A stretch of 64,000 nt of DNA from Actinokineospora pegani (GCF_009745975.1 NZ_WHOL01000054.1:16934-80933); one strand, 5' to 3'; shown: positions 16,689 through 25,453, numbered from the stretch's first letter. Translations and numbers: made by a program. The notes: generated by a model not told the origin, from the letters alone.

Positions 16689-18050
16689 ATGAGAACCACC
16701 GCACGCCGCATCCTGGTCCCCTTGTTCGCCTCCGGCACCTACCTGCGGCTGGCCCACCTGTCCCCGGACACCCCGAACGTCGACGTCACGGTCACCAGCT
16801 CCGGCAGGCCGGACTGGTCGGTGCGGCTCGCGGGCGTCGGCTACGGCGACGTGTCCGGCTACCAGCGCATCGAGCCGGGCAACCACACCATCGCCATGCG
16901 CCCGGCGGGCGCCGACCCGACCAGCGCCCCGGTCATCTCCGCCACCCTCGACGCCGCCGAGGGCAACGCCTACACCGTGGCGGGCCTGGGCAACTTCGAC
17001 GGCCTCGCGCTCAAGGTGCTCGACGACGACATCAGCCTGCCGCCGTCCGGCCAGGCCAGGGTGCGCGTGGTCAACGCCGCCCCGGCCGCGGGCGACCTCG
17101 AGGTCGAGCTGTCCGGTGAGACCGCCGTCGAGCAGGCCGCGTTCGGCGGCGCCTCCGAGTACGCGCTCGTCGACTCCGGCAGGCTCGACCTGCGGGTCGT
17201 CCCGGCCGGCGGCGAGCCGGTGGGGCTGCCGGTGACCCTGGACCCGGGCGGGGTCTACACCGCCCTGGTGCTGGAGGAGGGCGGCAAGCTGGTGCCCGAG
17301 GTCAAGGCCGACGCCAAGGGCGCGGAGGTCGTGCCCGCCGGTGGTGTGGAGACCGGCTTCGGCGGCGCGGCGGACGGGTCCCCGTCGGTTGCCCCGGTCC
17401 TGCTCGGGCTGGGCGTCGCCGCGGCCGCCCGGGCGGGTGCGCCGCCGCACGGCATGAGACGACTTGTCGGAGCCGTCGCCGCTGTCCTGCTCGGTGTCTG
17501 CGGCTGTGCGGCGCAGGACAGCGACGCGCGGCCGGGTGCCGTCGGATGGGCGCCGGTGACCTCGCAGAACCCGGACGGCGTCGCCCCCGCCTGGGAGGGC
17601 GCGTCCGCCGCCGACCCGACGCGGCTGCGCATCCCGGCCATCGGCGTCGACACCGAGCTGGTCGACCTGTCCGTGGACGGCGGCGGCGTGCTCATCCCGC
17701 CGGGGTCGGCCGAGGTCGTGGGCTGGTTCGCCGCCGGGCCCGCGCCCGGCTCGGTCGGCCCCGCGCTGCTGGCCGGGCACGTCGACTCCACGGCGGGCCC
17801 CGGCGTGTTCCACGACCTGGTCGACCTGCGCCCCGGCGACGAGGTGGCGGTGACCAGGGCCGACGGCTCCACCGCGCGGTTCACCGTCACCGGCGCCGTC
17901 CGCTGGGCCAAGGCCGAGTTCCCCACCGACAAGGTCTACGCGCCCACGCCCGCGCCGGAGCTGCGCCTGGTCACCTGCGGCGGCGTGTTCGACCACGCCG
18001 CGGGCAGCTACCGGGACAACATCACCGTCGAGGCGACCCTGGCCGCCTGA
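16689..18050 (+). CDS. DUF4397 domain joined in frame to a class F sortase
   Basis: One continuous 453-codon frame. Residues 1-230 are a DUF4397 surface domain (TYLRLAHLSPDTPNVDV, GNHTIAM, RVRVVNAAP). A Gly-rich stretch with PAGGVETG and a weak hydrophobic segment (about 235-252) follows. ATG 17454 (codon 256) then begins MRRLVGAVAAVLLGVCGCAAQ, a second signal-peptide or lipoprotein-like sequence, followed by a class F sortase. The sortase keeps RLRIPAIGVDTELVDL, catalytic His in LLAGHVD, Cys in LRLVTCGG and a downstream Arg (SYRDN). These look like two genes whose boundary has fused; initiation at 17454 would give a 198-residue sortase. Confidence 0.8.
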   Translation: MRTTARRILVPLFASGTYLRLAHLSPDTPNVDVTVTSSGRPDWSVRLAGVGYGDVSGYQRIEPGNHTIAMRPAGADPTSAPVISATLDAAEGNAYTVAGLGNFDGLALKVLDDDISLPPSGQARVRVVNAAPAAGDLEVELSGETAVEQAAFGGASEYALVDSGRLDLRVVPAGGEPVGLPVTLDPGGVYTALVLEEGGKLVPEVKADAKGAEVVPAGGVETGFGGAADGSPSVAPVLLGLGVAAAARAGAPPHGMRRLVGAVAAVLLGVCGCAAQDSDARPGAVGWAPVTSQNPDGVAPAWEGASAADPTRLRIPAIGVDTELVDLSVDGGGVLIPPGSAEVVGWFAAGPAPGSVGPALLAGHVDSTAGPGVFHDLVDLRPGDEVAVTRADGSTARFTVTGAVRWAKAEFPTDKVYAPTPAPELRLVTCGGVFDHAAGSYRDNITVEATLAA

Positions 18051-18067
18051 GCTGGTAGAACTTGCCG

Positions 18068-18718
18068 GTGGGCGAACAGGCGACCCGGCTGGTGGTGTGC
18101 GACGGGCACGCCTTCTTCGCCGAGTCCCTGGCCGTCGCGCTGGCCCCGCACGGGTTCGCCGCGCACCCCACCACCACCCTGGCCGCCGCCCGAGCCGCCC
18201 TGCGCGAACCCGCGCCGCTGCTGGTCATCGAGGCCGATTTGCCCGACGGCGACGGCCTGGCCGTGCTGCCCGCGCTGCTCGCCGCCGCCCCGGGGACCAG
18301 GGCCGTCGTCGTGTCCGCCGACGCCGCCGCCGAGACCGGCCGCCGCGCCGTCGCCCGCGGCGCGGCCTGCCACCTGCCCAAGACCATCACCGTTCGTGAT
18401 CTCGCCCACGCGCTGCGTCGCGTCCTGCGCGGCGAGCACGTCGAGGCGCCCACCGCGCGCGGCCCCAGGACGTCCCCCGAGACCGCCGCCGCGCACCGCC
18501 TCGCCGCGCACCTGACCCCGCGCGAGCGGGAGTGCCTGGCCCTGCTCGTGCAGGGGGAGAGCACCACGGCGATGGAGCGGCGGATGGGTGTCTCCGGCAC
18601 GACGGTGCGCACCCACGTGCAGGCGCTGCTGACCAAGCTCGGGGTGCACTCGCGGGTCGACGCGGCCGCTTTCGCCGTGCGCCACCGGCTGTTAGCGCCG
18701 CCACCTGATCGCGTTTGA
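18068..18718 (+). CDS. LuxR-type regulator with degenerate receiver domain
   Basis: A 216-residue protein with a receiver-like N-terminus and a clear LuxR helix-turn-helix (LTPRERECLALLVQGES, TTVRTHVQALLTKLGVHSR). The receiver is atypical. The acidic pair is D12-G13, and Glu55 occupies the phosphoacceptor position (VIEADLPDGDG), while S83 and K105 remain. It therefore probably works without phosphorylation. A rare TTA Leu codon lies at 18692-18694, so translation may depend on a bldA-type tRNA. The start is GTG 18068 (TTG 18062 is possible), 17 bases after the sortase stop, suggesting cotranscription. Confidence 0.88.
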   Translation: MGEQATRLVVCDGHAFFAESLAVALAPHGFAAHPTTTLAAARAALREPAPLLVIEADLPDGDGLAVLPALLAAAPGTRAVVVSADAAAETGRRAVARGAACHLPKTITVRDLAHALRRVLRGEHVEAPTARGPRTSPETAAAHRLAAHLTPRERECLALLVQGESTTAMERRMGVSGTTVRTHVQALLTKLGVHSRVDAAAFAVRHRLLAPPPDRV

Positions 18719-18757
18719 GGTATCTGAAACCGGTGGCGGCGGGTAACCATGTAGGGC

Positions 18758-20365
18758 ATGGCGGAGAACCCGGGCTCGGAGCACAGCACGGTCGCGGTCC
18801 CTGAGATCACGGTCGTCGGCGGTCAGGTCGACCGGGGGGAGACGATCCTGACCCCGGCGGCGCTAAAGTTCGTCGCGGGCCTGCACGCCGCCTTCGCCGA
18901 CCGGCGCGACGACCTGCTCGCCGCCCGCCAGGTGCGCCGCGTGCTGGCCGCGGAGGTCAAGGGCCTGGACTTCCTGCCCGACACCACCGCCATCCGCTCC
19001 GGGGACTGGCAGGTCGCCGAGGCCCCCGAGGCGCTGCGCGACCGCCGGGTGGAGATCACCGGCCCGACCGACCCCAAGATGGCGGTCAACGCCCTCAACT
19101 CCGGCGCCCGCGTGTGGCTGGCCGACCTCGAGGACGCCAACACCCCGCACTGGGCCAACGTCGTCACCGGCCAGGTCACCCTCTACGACGCCGTGCGCGG
19201 CGACATCGCCTTCACCTCCCCGCAGGGCAAGGTCTACGCGCTCGACCCCGACGCCCGCCCCGCCACGATCGTCGTGCGCCCGCGCGGCTGGCACCTCGAC
19301 GACAAGCACGTCCTGGTCGGCGGCAGGCGCTCGGTCGGCGCCCTGCTCGACTTCGGGCTGCACTTCTTCCACAACGCCAAGGAGTCGCTGGCGCGCGGTG
19401 CGGGCCCGTACTACTACCTGCCCAAGATCGAGAGCCACCTCGAGGCCCGGCTGTGGGACGACGTGTTCACCCACGCCGAGGCCGCGCTCGGGATCGCGCA
19501 CGGCACCATCCGCGCGACCGTGCTGATCGAGACCATCCCGGCGGCGTTCGAGATGGAGGAGATCCTCTACGAGCTGCGCGAGCACGCCTCCGGGCTCAAC
19601 GCGGGCCGCTGGGACTACCTGTTCAGCCTGATCAAGTACTTCCGCGACGCGGGCCCGGGGTTCGTGCTGCCCGACCGCGACTCGGTCACCATGACCGCCC
19701 CGTTCATGCGCGCCTACACCGAACTGCTCGTGCGCACCTGCCACAAGCGCGGGGCGTTCGCGATGGGCGGCATGGCCGCGTTCATCCCCAACCGGAGCGA
19801 CGAGGACGTCACCGCCCGCGCGCTGGCCAAGGTCCGCGAGGACAAGGGCCGCGAGGCGGGCGACGGGTTCGACGGCTCCTGGGTCGCCCACCCCGACCTG
19901 GTCCCGGTGTGCCGAGAGGTGTTCGACGGGGTGCTGGGCGAGCGGCCCAACCAGCTCGACAAGCAGCGCGACGACGTCGTGGTGGCCGCGGGCGACCTGC
20001 TGGCCGTGGCCACGGCGGGCGGGACGGCGAGCAGGGCGGGCCTGCGCTCGGCCGTCGACGTGGGCCTGCGCTACCTGTCGTCCTGGCTGGGCGGCAACGG
20101 CGCGGCGGCCATCCACAACCTGATGGAGGACGCCGCCACCGCCGAGATCTCCCGCTCCCAGGTGTGGCAGTGGGTGCGCAACGGCGTGGTCCTCGACACC
20201 GGCGAGACCACCACCCCCGAGCTGGTGCGGGAAGTGCTCGCCGAGGTCCGCGCGGACCTGGCCGACCTGCCGCGCCTGGACCTGGCCGCCGAGCTCTTCG
20301 AGCAAGTCGCCCTCGCCGACGAGTACCCCGACTTCCTGACCATCCCCGCCTACGAGCGGATCTGA
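18758..20365 (+). CDS. aceB: Malate synthase A
   Basis: The 535-residue enzyme condenses glyoxylate with acetyl-CoA to malate. Recognisable family segments are DLEDANTPHW, TIVVRPRGWHL, PKIESHLEARLWDDVF, TVLIETIPAAFEMEEILYELR, AMGGMAAFIPNR and NLMEDAATAEISRSQVWQW. Length is normal for the A isoform. It starts a four-gene unit with an HpcH/HpaI-like gene, allB and alc, so its glyoxylate supply here probably comes from ureide (allantoin) breakdown rather than from isocitrate lyase, which is absent from the window. Confidence 0.97.
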   Translation: MAENPGSEHSTVAVPEITVVGGQVDRGETILTPAALKFVAGLHAAFADRRDDLLAARQVRRVLAAEVKGLDFLPDTTAIRSGDWQVAEAPEALRDRRVEITGPTDPKMAVNALNSGARVWLADLEDANTPHWANVVTGQVTLYDAVRGDIAFTSPQGKVYALDPDARPATIVVRPRGWHLDDKHVLVGGRRSVGALLDFGLHFFHNAKESLARGAGPYYYLPKIESHLEARLWDDVFTHAEAALGIAHGTIRATVLIETIPAAFEMEEILYELREHASGLNAGRWDYLFSLIKYFRDAGPGFVLPDRDSVTMTAPFMRAYTELLVRTCHKRGAFAMGGMAAFIPNRSDEDVTARALAKVREDKGREAGDGFDGSWVAHPDLVPVCREVFDGVLGERPNQLDKQRDDVVVAAGDLLAVATAGGTASRAGLRSAVDVGLRYLSSWLGGNGAAAIHNLMEDAATAEISRSQVWQWVRNGVVLDTGETTTPELVREVLAEVRADLADLPRLDLAAELFEQVALADEYPDFLTIPAYERI

Positions 20366-20367
20366 GC

Positions 20368-21612
20368 ATGGCGCGGCTGAGCCTCGACCCCGCGCGGCTC
20401 GCCGCCGCCACCTCCGGCCTGGTCGCCGTCGACGCCGCGCGGGCCGCCCGCTACCCGGGCGACCCGGGGACCCGCCAGCCCGTGCACACCTGTTACGTCC
20501 CCGCGGACGGGGTCGACGCGGGGACGCCCGCCGCCTGGGGCGCGGAAGCGCTTGCGGCACTGGACGAGCACGCCCCCACGCCGGGTGTGCTGGCCTCGGT
20601 GCTGGACCTGCCCGACGAGCTCGCCGAGCCGGTCTTCACCCGGGTGCGCGCCAAGCTGGCCACCGAACCGGTCGAGGACCTGCGCGTCGACTTCGAGGAC
20701 GGCTACGGCACCCGCGCCGACGAGGTGGAGGACGCCGACGCGCTGCGCGCCGCCGACCTGGTGCGGGCGTGGGGGTTGGCCAGCGCGGGCATCCGGGTGA
20801 AGTCCTTCGACACCCCGGCCCTGCTCGGCCGGGGGTTGCGCACGCTCGACCTGGTGCTGACCGCCGCCGGGGGACCCCCGCCCGGCTTCGCGCTGACGTT
20901 CCCCAAGGTCACCGCGCCCGAGCAGGTCGAGGCGCTGGTCACCGTGCTGGCGCTGCTGGAGGCCGCGCTCGGCCTCGACGCCCGCACGCTGCGGTTCGAG
21001 GTGCAGATCGAGACCACCCAGGCCGTCATCGACGCCGAGGGCCGCTTCACCGTGCCCCGGCTGATCACCGCCGGGGCGGGCCGGGTGACCGGGCTGCACT
21101 TCGGCACCTACGACTACACCGCCGCCTGCGGCCTCGGCGCGGGCGAGCAGCACCTCGCGCACGCCGCATGCGACTTCGCCCGGCACGCCATGCAGGTCGG
21201 GTCGGCCGGGACCGGGGTGCGGCTGTCGGACGGGTCGTCGAACCGGCTGCCCGTCGGGTCGCGCGAGACCGTCCACGGGAACTGGCGCGCGCACCACGAC
21301 CTGGTGCGCCGGTCGCTGCGGCACGGGTTCTTCCAGGGCTGGGACCTGCACCCGGCGCAGTTGGTGACCCGCTACGCCGCCGTCTACGCCCACCACCTGT
21401 CCTCGGCCGCCGCCGACGGTCGACGGCTCGCCGCGTACGTGGCGCGCGGCAGCGGCAGCGCGGTGCTCGACGAGCCCGCCACTGCCGCCGCGCTGGCGTT
21501 GTCGCTGCGGCGTTCGGTCGACTGCGGGGCGCTGACCGCCGCTGAGGTGGCTGACCACTGTGGACTGGACATGGACGGCCTCACCGCACTCGTCGACCGG
21601 GAGCCGCGGTGA
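20368..21612 (+). CDS. HpcH/HpaI (CitE-like) aldolase/lyase superfamily protein, DUF6986-like
   Basis: A 414-residue protein with the (beta/alpha)8 aldolase features of the HpcH/HpaI/CitE superfamily. It has an acidic metal-site motif in [21 protein letters not shown], a Glu-bearing strand [11 protein letters not shown] and the late segment [13 protein letters not shown]. It starts two bases after aceB, and its stop overlaps allB as GTGA. Fixed placement between malate synthase and allantoinase suggests a role in ureide or glyoxylate metabolism. A missing ureidoglycolate-cleaving step is one candidate. The reaction is not known to me and family assignment is by motif only. Confidence 0.75.
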   Translation: MARLSLDPARLAAATSGLVAVDAARAARYPGDPGTRQPVHTCYVPADGVDAGTPAAWGAEALAALDEHAPTPGVLASVLDLPDELAEPVFTRVRAKLATEPVEDLRVDFEDGYGTRADEVEDADALRAADLVRAWGLASAGIRVKSFDTPALLGRGLRTLDLVLTAAGGPPPGFALTFPKVTAPEQVEALVTVLALLEAALGLDARTLRFEVQIETTQAVIDAEGRFTVPRLITAGAGRVTGLHFGTYDYTAACGLGAGEQHLAHAACDFARHAMQVGSAGTGVRLSDGSSNRLPVGSRETVHGNWRAHHDLVRRSLRHGFFQGWDLHPAQLVTRYAAVYAHHLSSAAADGRRLAAYVARGSGSAVLDEPATAAALALSLRRSVDCGALTAAEVADHCGLDMDGLTALVDREPR

Positions 21613-22931
21613 GCCCGCTGCTGTTCCGCGCCCGGCGCGCGGTTGTCGACGGTGCCGAGCGCGCGGTGTCGGTCCGGGTGGCCGAGGGGCGGATCACGGC
21701 TGTGCAAGCGTTCGACGCCGACGCCGCGGGGGCCGAGGTGGTCGCGATCGCGGACGACGAGGTGCTGCTGCCCGGCCTGGTCGACACGCACGTCCACGTC
21801 AACGACCCCGGCCGCGCCGAGTGGGAGGGCTTTCCGACCGCCACCCGCGCGGCGGCGGCCGGGGGGATCACCACGATCCTCGACATGCCGCTCAACAGCA
21901 TCCCGCCGACGGTCGACCTGGCCGCGCTGCGGGTGAAGCAGCGGGCGGCGCGCGGTCGGGCGCACGTCGACGTCGGGTTCTGGGGCGGCGCGGTGCCGGG
22001 GAACGTGCCGGACCTGGCCGCCCTGCACGAGGCCGGGGTGTTCGGGTTCAAGTGCTTCCTGCTCGACTCCGGTGTGGCGGAGTTCGGGCACCTGTCCTCC
22101 GGCGAACTGGCCGAGCACCTGCGCCGGACCGCCGAACTGGACGCGCTGCTCATCGCGCACGCCGAGGACGGCGAGATCGTCGAACCGGCCCCGCACGGCC
22201 GCGACTACGCGGGCTTCCTGGCCTCGCGGCCCCGGTCGGCCGAGGACTCCGCCATCGCCGCCGTGATCGCCGCCGCGGCGGCGACCGGCGCCCGCGCGCA
22301 CATCGTGCACCTGTCGTCGTCGGACGCGCTGCCGCTGGTGGTCGCCGCCAAAGCGGACGGGATCCGGTTGACCGTGGAGACCTGCCCGCACTACCTGACC
22401 TTCGCCTCCGAGGAGGTCCCGGACGGGGCCACGCAGTTCAAGTGCTGCCCGCCGATCCGCGAGGCGGACAACCGCGAGGCGCTGTGGCAGGCGTTGCGCG
22501 AGGGTGTCATCGATGTGGTCGTCAGCGACCACTCGCCGTGCACGCCCGAGCTCAAGCGTCTTGACAACGGGGACTTCGGCGAGGCGTGGGGCGGGGTGTC
22601 GAGCGTGCAGCTCGGGCTGCCCGCGGTGTGGACCGGGGCCGTCGAGCGGGGGATCGGGCTGCCCGAGGTGGTGTCGTGGATGGCCTCCGGCCCGGCCCGG
22701 CTGGTCGGGTTGCGGCACAAGGGGACGATCGCCCCCGGCTTCGACGCCGACTTCGCCGTGTTCGCCCCGGATGAGTTGTTCGACGTCGACGCGCGGCGAC
22801 TGCACCACCGGAACCCGGTCACCCCGTACCACGGCAGGAAGCTGCGCGGCGTCGTCCGCTCGACGTGGCTGCGCGGCACACCCGTCGCGGGCGACCCCCG
22901 GGGCGTCCTGCTGGAAAGGGGAACGGCATGA
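21609..22931 (+). CDS. allB: Allantoinase
   Basis: The 440-residue amidohydrolase opens the hydantoin ring of allantoin to give allantoate. Metal-binding His residues are in the early motif [11 protein letters not shown] (H61, H63). The presumed carboxylated Lys is in [10 protein letters not shown], later His are in [10 protein letters not shown] and [10 protein letters not shown], and the catalytic Asp is in VVSDHSPC. The GTG start overlaps the previous stop, and its own TGA overlaps the allantoicase ATG, so the operon is tightly coupled. Dihydropyrimidinase or hydantoinase is less likely given the neighbouring allantoicase. Confidence 0.95.
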   Translation: MSPLLFRARRAVVDGAERAVSVRVAEGRITAVQAFDADAAGAEVVAIADDEVLLPGLVDTHVHVNDPGRAEWEGFPTATRAAAAGGITTILDMPLNSIPPTVDLAALRVKQRAARGRAHVDVGFWGGAVPGNVPDLAALHEAGVFGFKCFLLDSGVAEFGHLSSGELAEHLRRTAELDALLIAHAEDGEIVEPAPHGRDYAGFLASRPRSAEDSAIAAVIAAAAATGARAHIVHLSSSDALPLVVAAKADGIRLTVETCPHYLTFASEEVPDGATQFKCCPPIREADNREALWQALREGVIDVVVSDHSPCTPELKRLDNGDFGEAWGGVSSVQLGLPAVWTGAVERGIGLPEVVSWMASGPARLVGLRHKGTIAPGFDADFAVFAPDELFDVDARRLHHRNPVTPYHGRKLRGVVRSTWLRGTPVAGDPRGVLLERGTA

Positions 22932-23926
22932 CCGACGAGCGCGCCTGGGTCACCCAGCCCGACCTGGCCTCCCGCCGCTTCGGCGGCTCGGTGCTGTGGG
23001 CCAACGACGAGACCTTCGCCGAGCGCGAGAACCTCATCACCCCCGCCGCCCCGGTCTTCCACGCGGCGACCTTCGGCCACAAGGGCCAGGTCTACGACGG
23101 CTGGGAGACCCGCCGCCGCCGCGCCCCCGGCTCCGACGAGGCGGTGCTGCGGCTGGGGCTGCCCGGCGTGATCTCGGGCGTGGTCGTCGACACCGCCTTC
23201 TTCACCGGCAACTACCCACCCGAGTGCACCGTGTGGGCGCTGGCCGTCGAGGGCTACCCCAGCACCGACGAGCTGCGCACCGCCGACTGGCAGCAGATCG
23301 TCCCCCGCAGCCCCCTCAACGGCGACACCCGCAACCCCTTCGACGTCGCCTCCGACCGCCGCTTCACCCACCTCAAACTGGAGATCCACCCCGACGGCGG
23401 CGTGGCCCGCCTCCGCGTCCACGGCGCCCCCGTCCCCGACCCGGCCCTGCTCGACCTCTCGGCCCTGGACCTGGCCGCCCTGGAGAACGGCGCCGCCATC
23501 GACTCATGCAGCAACATGTTCTACTCCGTCCCCACCAACCTGATCTCCCCCGGCAACGCCCAGGTCATGGGCGAGGGCTGGGAGACCTCCCGCCGCAGGG
23601 ACGACGGCAACGACTGGGTGGTCGTCCGCCTGGCCGCCCCCGGCACCCTCCGCCTCGCCGAGCTGGACACCACCCACTTCAAGGGCAACGCCCCCGGCCG
23701 GGCCACCCTGTCGGTCACCGCGGACGGGACCACCTGGACCCCCGTCCTGGACCGGGTCCGCCTCCAACCCGACACCCGCCACCGCTTCCCCGTCGACGCC
23801 CCCGAGGCCACCCACGCCCGCCTGGACATCTACCCCGACGGCGGCATGGCCCGGCTGCGGCTGTGGGGCGCGATGACGGAGACGGGCCGCTCGGACTTCG
23901 TCCGCCGCTTCGCAGAGGTAGCCTGA
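22928..23926 (+). CDS. alc: Allantoicase
   Basis: The 332-residue enzyme converts allantoate to ureidoglycolate and urea. It has the family's duplicated beta-rich domain. The first repeat shows [16 protein letters not shown] and [16 protein letters not shown]. The second shows [21 protein letters not shown] and [16 protein letters not shown]. It completes allantoin to ureidoglycolate together with AllB. No separate ureidoglycolate lyase or urease is visible in this window. ATG overlaps the allB stop (ATGA). Confidence 0.96.
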   Translation: MTDERAWVTQPDLASRRFGGSVLWANDETFAERENLITPAAPVFHAATFGHKGQVYDGWETRRRRAPGSDEAVLRLGLPGVISGVVVDTAFFTGNYPPECTVWALAVEGYPSTDELRTADWQQIVPRSPLNGDTRNPFDVASDRRFTHLKLEIHPDGGVARLRVHGAPVPDPALLDLSALDLAALENGAAIDSCSNMFYSVPTNLISPGNAQVMGEGWETSRRRDDGNDWVVVRLAAPGTLRLAELDTTHFKGNAPGRATLSVTADGTTWTPVLDRVRLQPDTRHRFPVDAPEATHARLDIYPDGGMARLRLWGAMTETGRSDFVRRFAEVA

Positions 23927-23946
23927 CTCATCGCAGAAGTCGGATC

Positions 23947-23952
23947 GAGGAG
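23947..23952 (+). promoter_or_regulatory. Shine-Dalgarno that fixes a CTG start
   Basis: GAGGAG lies six bases before CTG 23959, exactly where GntR-family homology begins. No in-frame ATG, GTG or TTG lies between the allantoicase end and GTG 24061, which is already inside the helix-turn-helix. The spacing makes CTG the best supported start. Confidence 0.6.
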
Positions 23953-23958
23953 CGGACC

Positions 23959-24717
23959 CTGTCAGGCGGGACGAGCGCCGGTAAGCCCGGTGGCCACAAG
24001 CAGATCGCGGACGACCTGAGAGCGCGGATCGCCTCGGGTGAGTTGGCGCCCGGGACGAAGGTGCCCGGGGAGAACGAGCTGGTCGCCGAGTACGGGGTTG
24101 CCCACCTGACGGCGCGACGTGGGCTGGAAGTGCTCAAGAACGAGGGCCTGATCGTGGCCCGTCGTGGCTCGGGCACCTTCGTCCGCGAGTTCAAGCCGAT
24201 CCGCAGGATCGCGCCGGACCGCTTGCGCGCGTGGACTTCCCGCGAGTCGATCTGGTCCTTCGACGAGCAAGAGCGCAAGGTCGAGGTCCGCGACCTCACC
24301 GTCGGCGTCGAACCGGCGCCCGAGCGCATCGCCCACGGCCTGGTCCTCGACCACCCCGCCGACGTCCTCGTGCGGCGGCGTTCCTACGCCATCGACAACA
24401 ACAAGATCCAGTTGTCCACCTCGTACTTCCCTGTCGACCTCGTGCGCGGCACCGCCGTCGAGCAGCACGACCCCGGTCCTGGTGGCGTGTACTCCCGCCT
24501 GGCGGACCTGGGTCACGGGCCCGTCCGCTTCCGCGAGGAACTGCGGTCCCGGATGCCCAGCGCCGCCGAGAAGGCCGATCTGGAGCTGGCCCAGGGCACG
24601 GCGGTCACCGCGATCGTCCGTACCGCCTACACGGCCGACAACCGCCCGGTCGAGGTCAACGAGATGGTCCTGGACGCGGGCTCCTACGTCCTGGAGTACC
24701 GGCTCACCACCGGCTGA
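23959..24717 (+). CDS. GntR-family (HutC/UTRA type) transcription regulator with CTG start
   Basis: From CTG 23959 the product is 252 residues. A GntR winged helix (about 10-80) includes KQIADDLRARIASGELAPGTKVPGENELV and TARRGLEVLKNEGLIVARRGSGTFV. A UTRA effector domain (about 95-250) ends NEMVLDAGSYVLEYRL. It is probably a repressor released by a small ligand. It follows allantoicase by 32 bp, but the two inverted GGTTCTATATAGA-type sites just downstream, in front of the next gene, suggest that its own target is the adjacent Cys-rich gene, itself, or both. Confidence 0.88.
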   Translation: MSGGTSAGKPGGHKQIADDLRARIASGELAPGTKVPGENELVAEYGVAHLTARRGLEVLKNEGLIVARRGSGTFVREFKPIRRIAPDRLRAWTSRESIWSFDEQERKVEVRDLTVGVEPAPERIAHGLVLDHPADVLVRRRSYAIDNNKIQLSTSYFPVDLVRGTAVEQHDPGPGGVYSRLADLGHGPVRFREELRSRMPSAAEKADLELAQGTAVTAIVRTAYTADNRPVEVNEMVLDAGSYVLEYRLTTG

Positions 24718-24733
24718 TCATTCGCGTTAGCAA

Positions 24734-24748
24734 CGTCTATATAGAACC
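24734..24748 (-). promoter_or_regulatory. Putative GntR operator, site 1
   Basis: Read on the minus strand this is GGTTCTATATAGACG, containing the perfect palindrome TCTATATAGA (24736-24745). It matches site 2 at 14 of 15 positions in opposite orientation. Such AT-rich dyads are rare in this GC-rich window and have the style of GntR/HutC operators. Confidence 0.6.
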
Positions 24749-24788
24749 AAGTTGTCCCAGGGGTCGAAGCGCGCTCCAATGATGGCCA

Positions 24789-24803
24789 GGTTCTATATAG
24801 ATG
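24789..24803 (+). promoter_or_regulatory. Putative GntR operator, site 2
   Basis: GGTTCTATATAGATG contains TCTATATAGA (24792-24801), 56 bp after site 1. It ends 11 bases before the GTG of the Cys-rich protein gene, with an AAGG ribosome-binding sequence between. A repressor bound here would block either the promoter or early elongation. Confidence 0.6.
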
Positions 24804-24814
24804 AAAGGCTGCCC

Positions 24815-25453
24815 GTGTCCAGCACCGCCACCGAACACATCCCGTACGTCACCGCCTGGTCCGAAGAGCTGGCGCACCCGACCCCGGTCATCCAGCTCGC
24901 CTACGGCTCCGGCATCGCCTACCCCAACGAGACCCCGGACGACCGAGATCCGCACGGCGTCCTCTGGAAGCGCGCCCACCACGCCCGAGGCCAGGGCAAA
25001 CCCGTCTTCGGCACCATGCACAGCACCCGCCAGCGCCATGCCATGGCCAACCTCCTCTGCCAGATCTGCGCCGCCCCAGCCGACCAGGACGACGACGGCA
25101 TCCTCTGGCTCCTCCAGGACAACCGCACCGACTGGCCCGGCTGGCCCAACCAGGCCGCCGTCTACGAACCGCCGATCTGCGCCCCCTGCGCCGCCCTCCC
25201 GCCCCGCCTCTGCCCCGCCCTCCGCAACCGCGCAGCCGTCATCCGCGTCCGCTCCGCTCCCATCACCGGCATCCGCGGCGGCCTCTTCGCCCCCGGCCCG
25301 GACCGGACCCCACGAGCCCTGCGCCCCGTCCACCGCCCCTATCCCGACTCAGACCTCTCCTGGACCCTCGCCTACTACCTCCTCCGCGGCCTCCAAGGCG
25401 CCACCATCGTTGAAAGCCCCCACCGCACCACCGCCCCCGCGGCGGCCCGTTGA
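24815..25453 (+). CDS. Uncharacterised Cys-rich (CxxC pair) protein next to a GntR regulator
   Basis: A 212-residue hydrophilic protein with two CxxC pairs, LLCQICAAPAD and PPICAPCAAL, that could form a zinc ribbon, followed by LCPALR. Other notable segments are YVTAWSEELA, GVLWKRAHH and GILWLLQDN followed by DWPGWP. I recall similar GntR-linked hypothetical proteins in Streptomyces, but no function is known to me. GTG 24815, after AAGG and directly behind the TATATA palindrome, is preferred over ATG 24779 or 24782, which would place the operator inside the gene. It converges with the FhuF-like gene four bases away. Confidence 0.7.
   Translation: MSSTATEHIPYVTAWSEELAHPTPVIQLAYGSGIAYPNETPDDRDPHGVLWKRAHHARGQGKPVFGTMHSTRQRHAMANLLCQICAAPADQDDDGILWLLQDNRTDWPGWPNQAAVYEPPICAPCAALPPRLCPALRNRAAVIRVRSAPITGIRGGLFAPGPDRTPRALRPVHRPYPDSDLSWTLAYYLLRGLQGATIVESPHRTTAPAAAR

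Noticed and set aside
13551..17996. A 1481-codon open frame on the minus strand
   Set aside because: It spans several real plus-strand genes and the product is Gly/Arg/His/Gln-rich without motifs; typical of antisense frames at extreme GC.
24061..24717. GTG 24061 as the start of the GntR regulator
   Set aside because: It would delete the first half of the winged helix and has no suitable ribosome-binding site.
24779..24814. ATG 24779 or 24782 as the start of the CxxC protein
   Set aside because: This would put the second TATATA palindrome inside the coding region; GTG 24815 has AAGG just upstream. It is not excluded.
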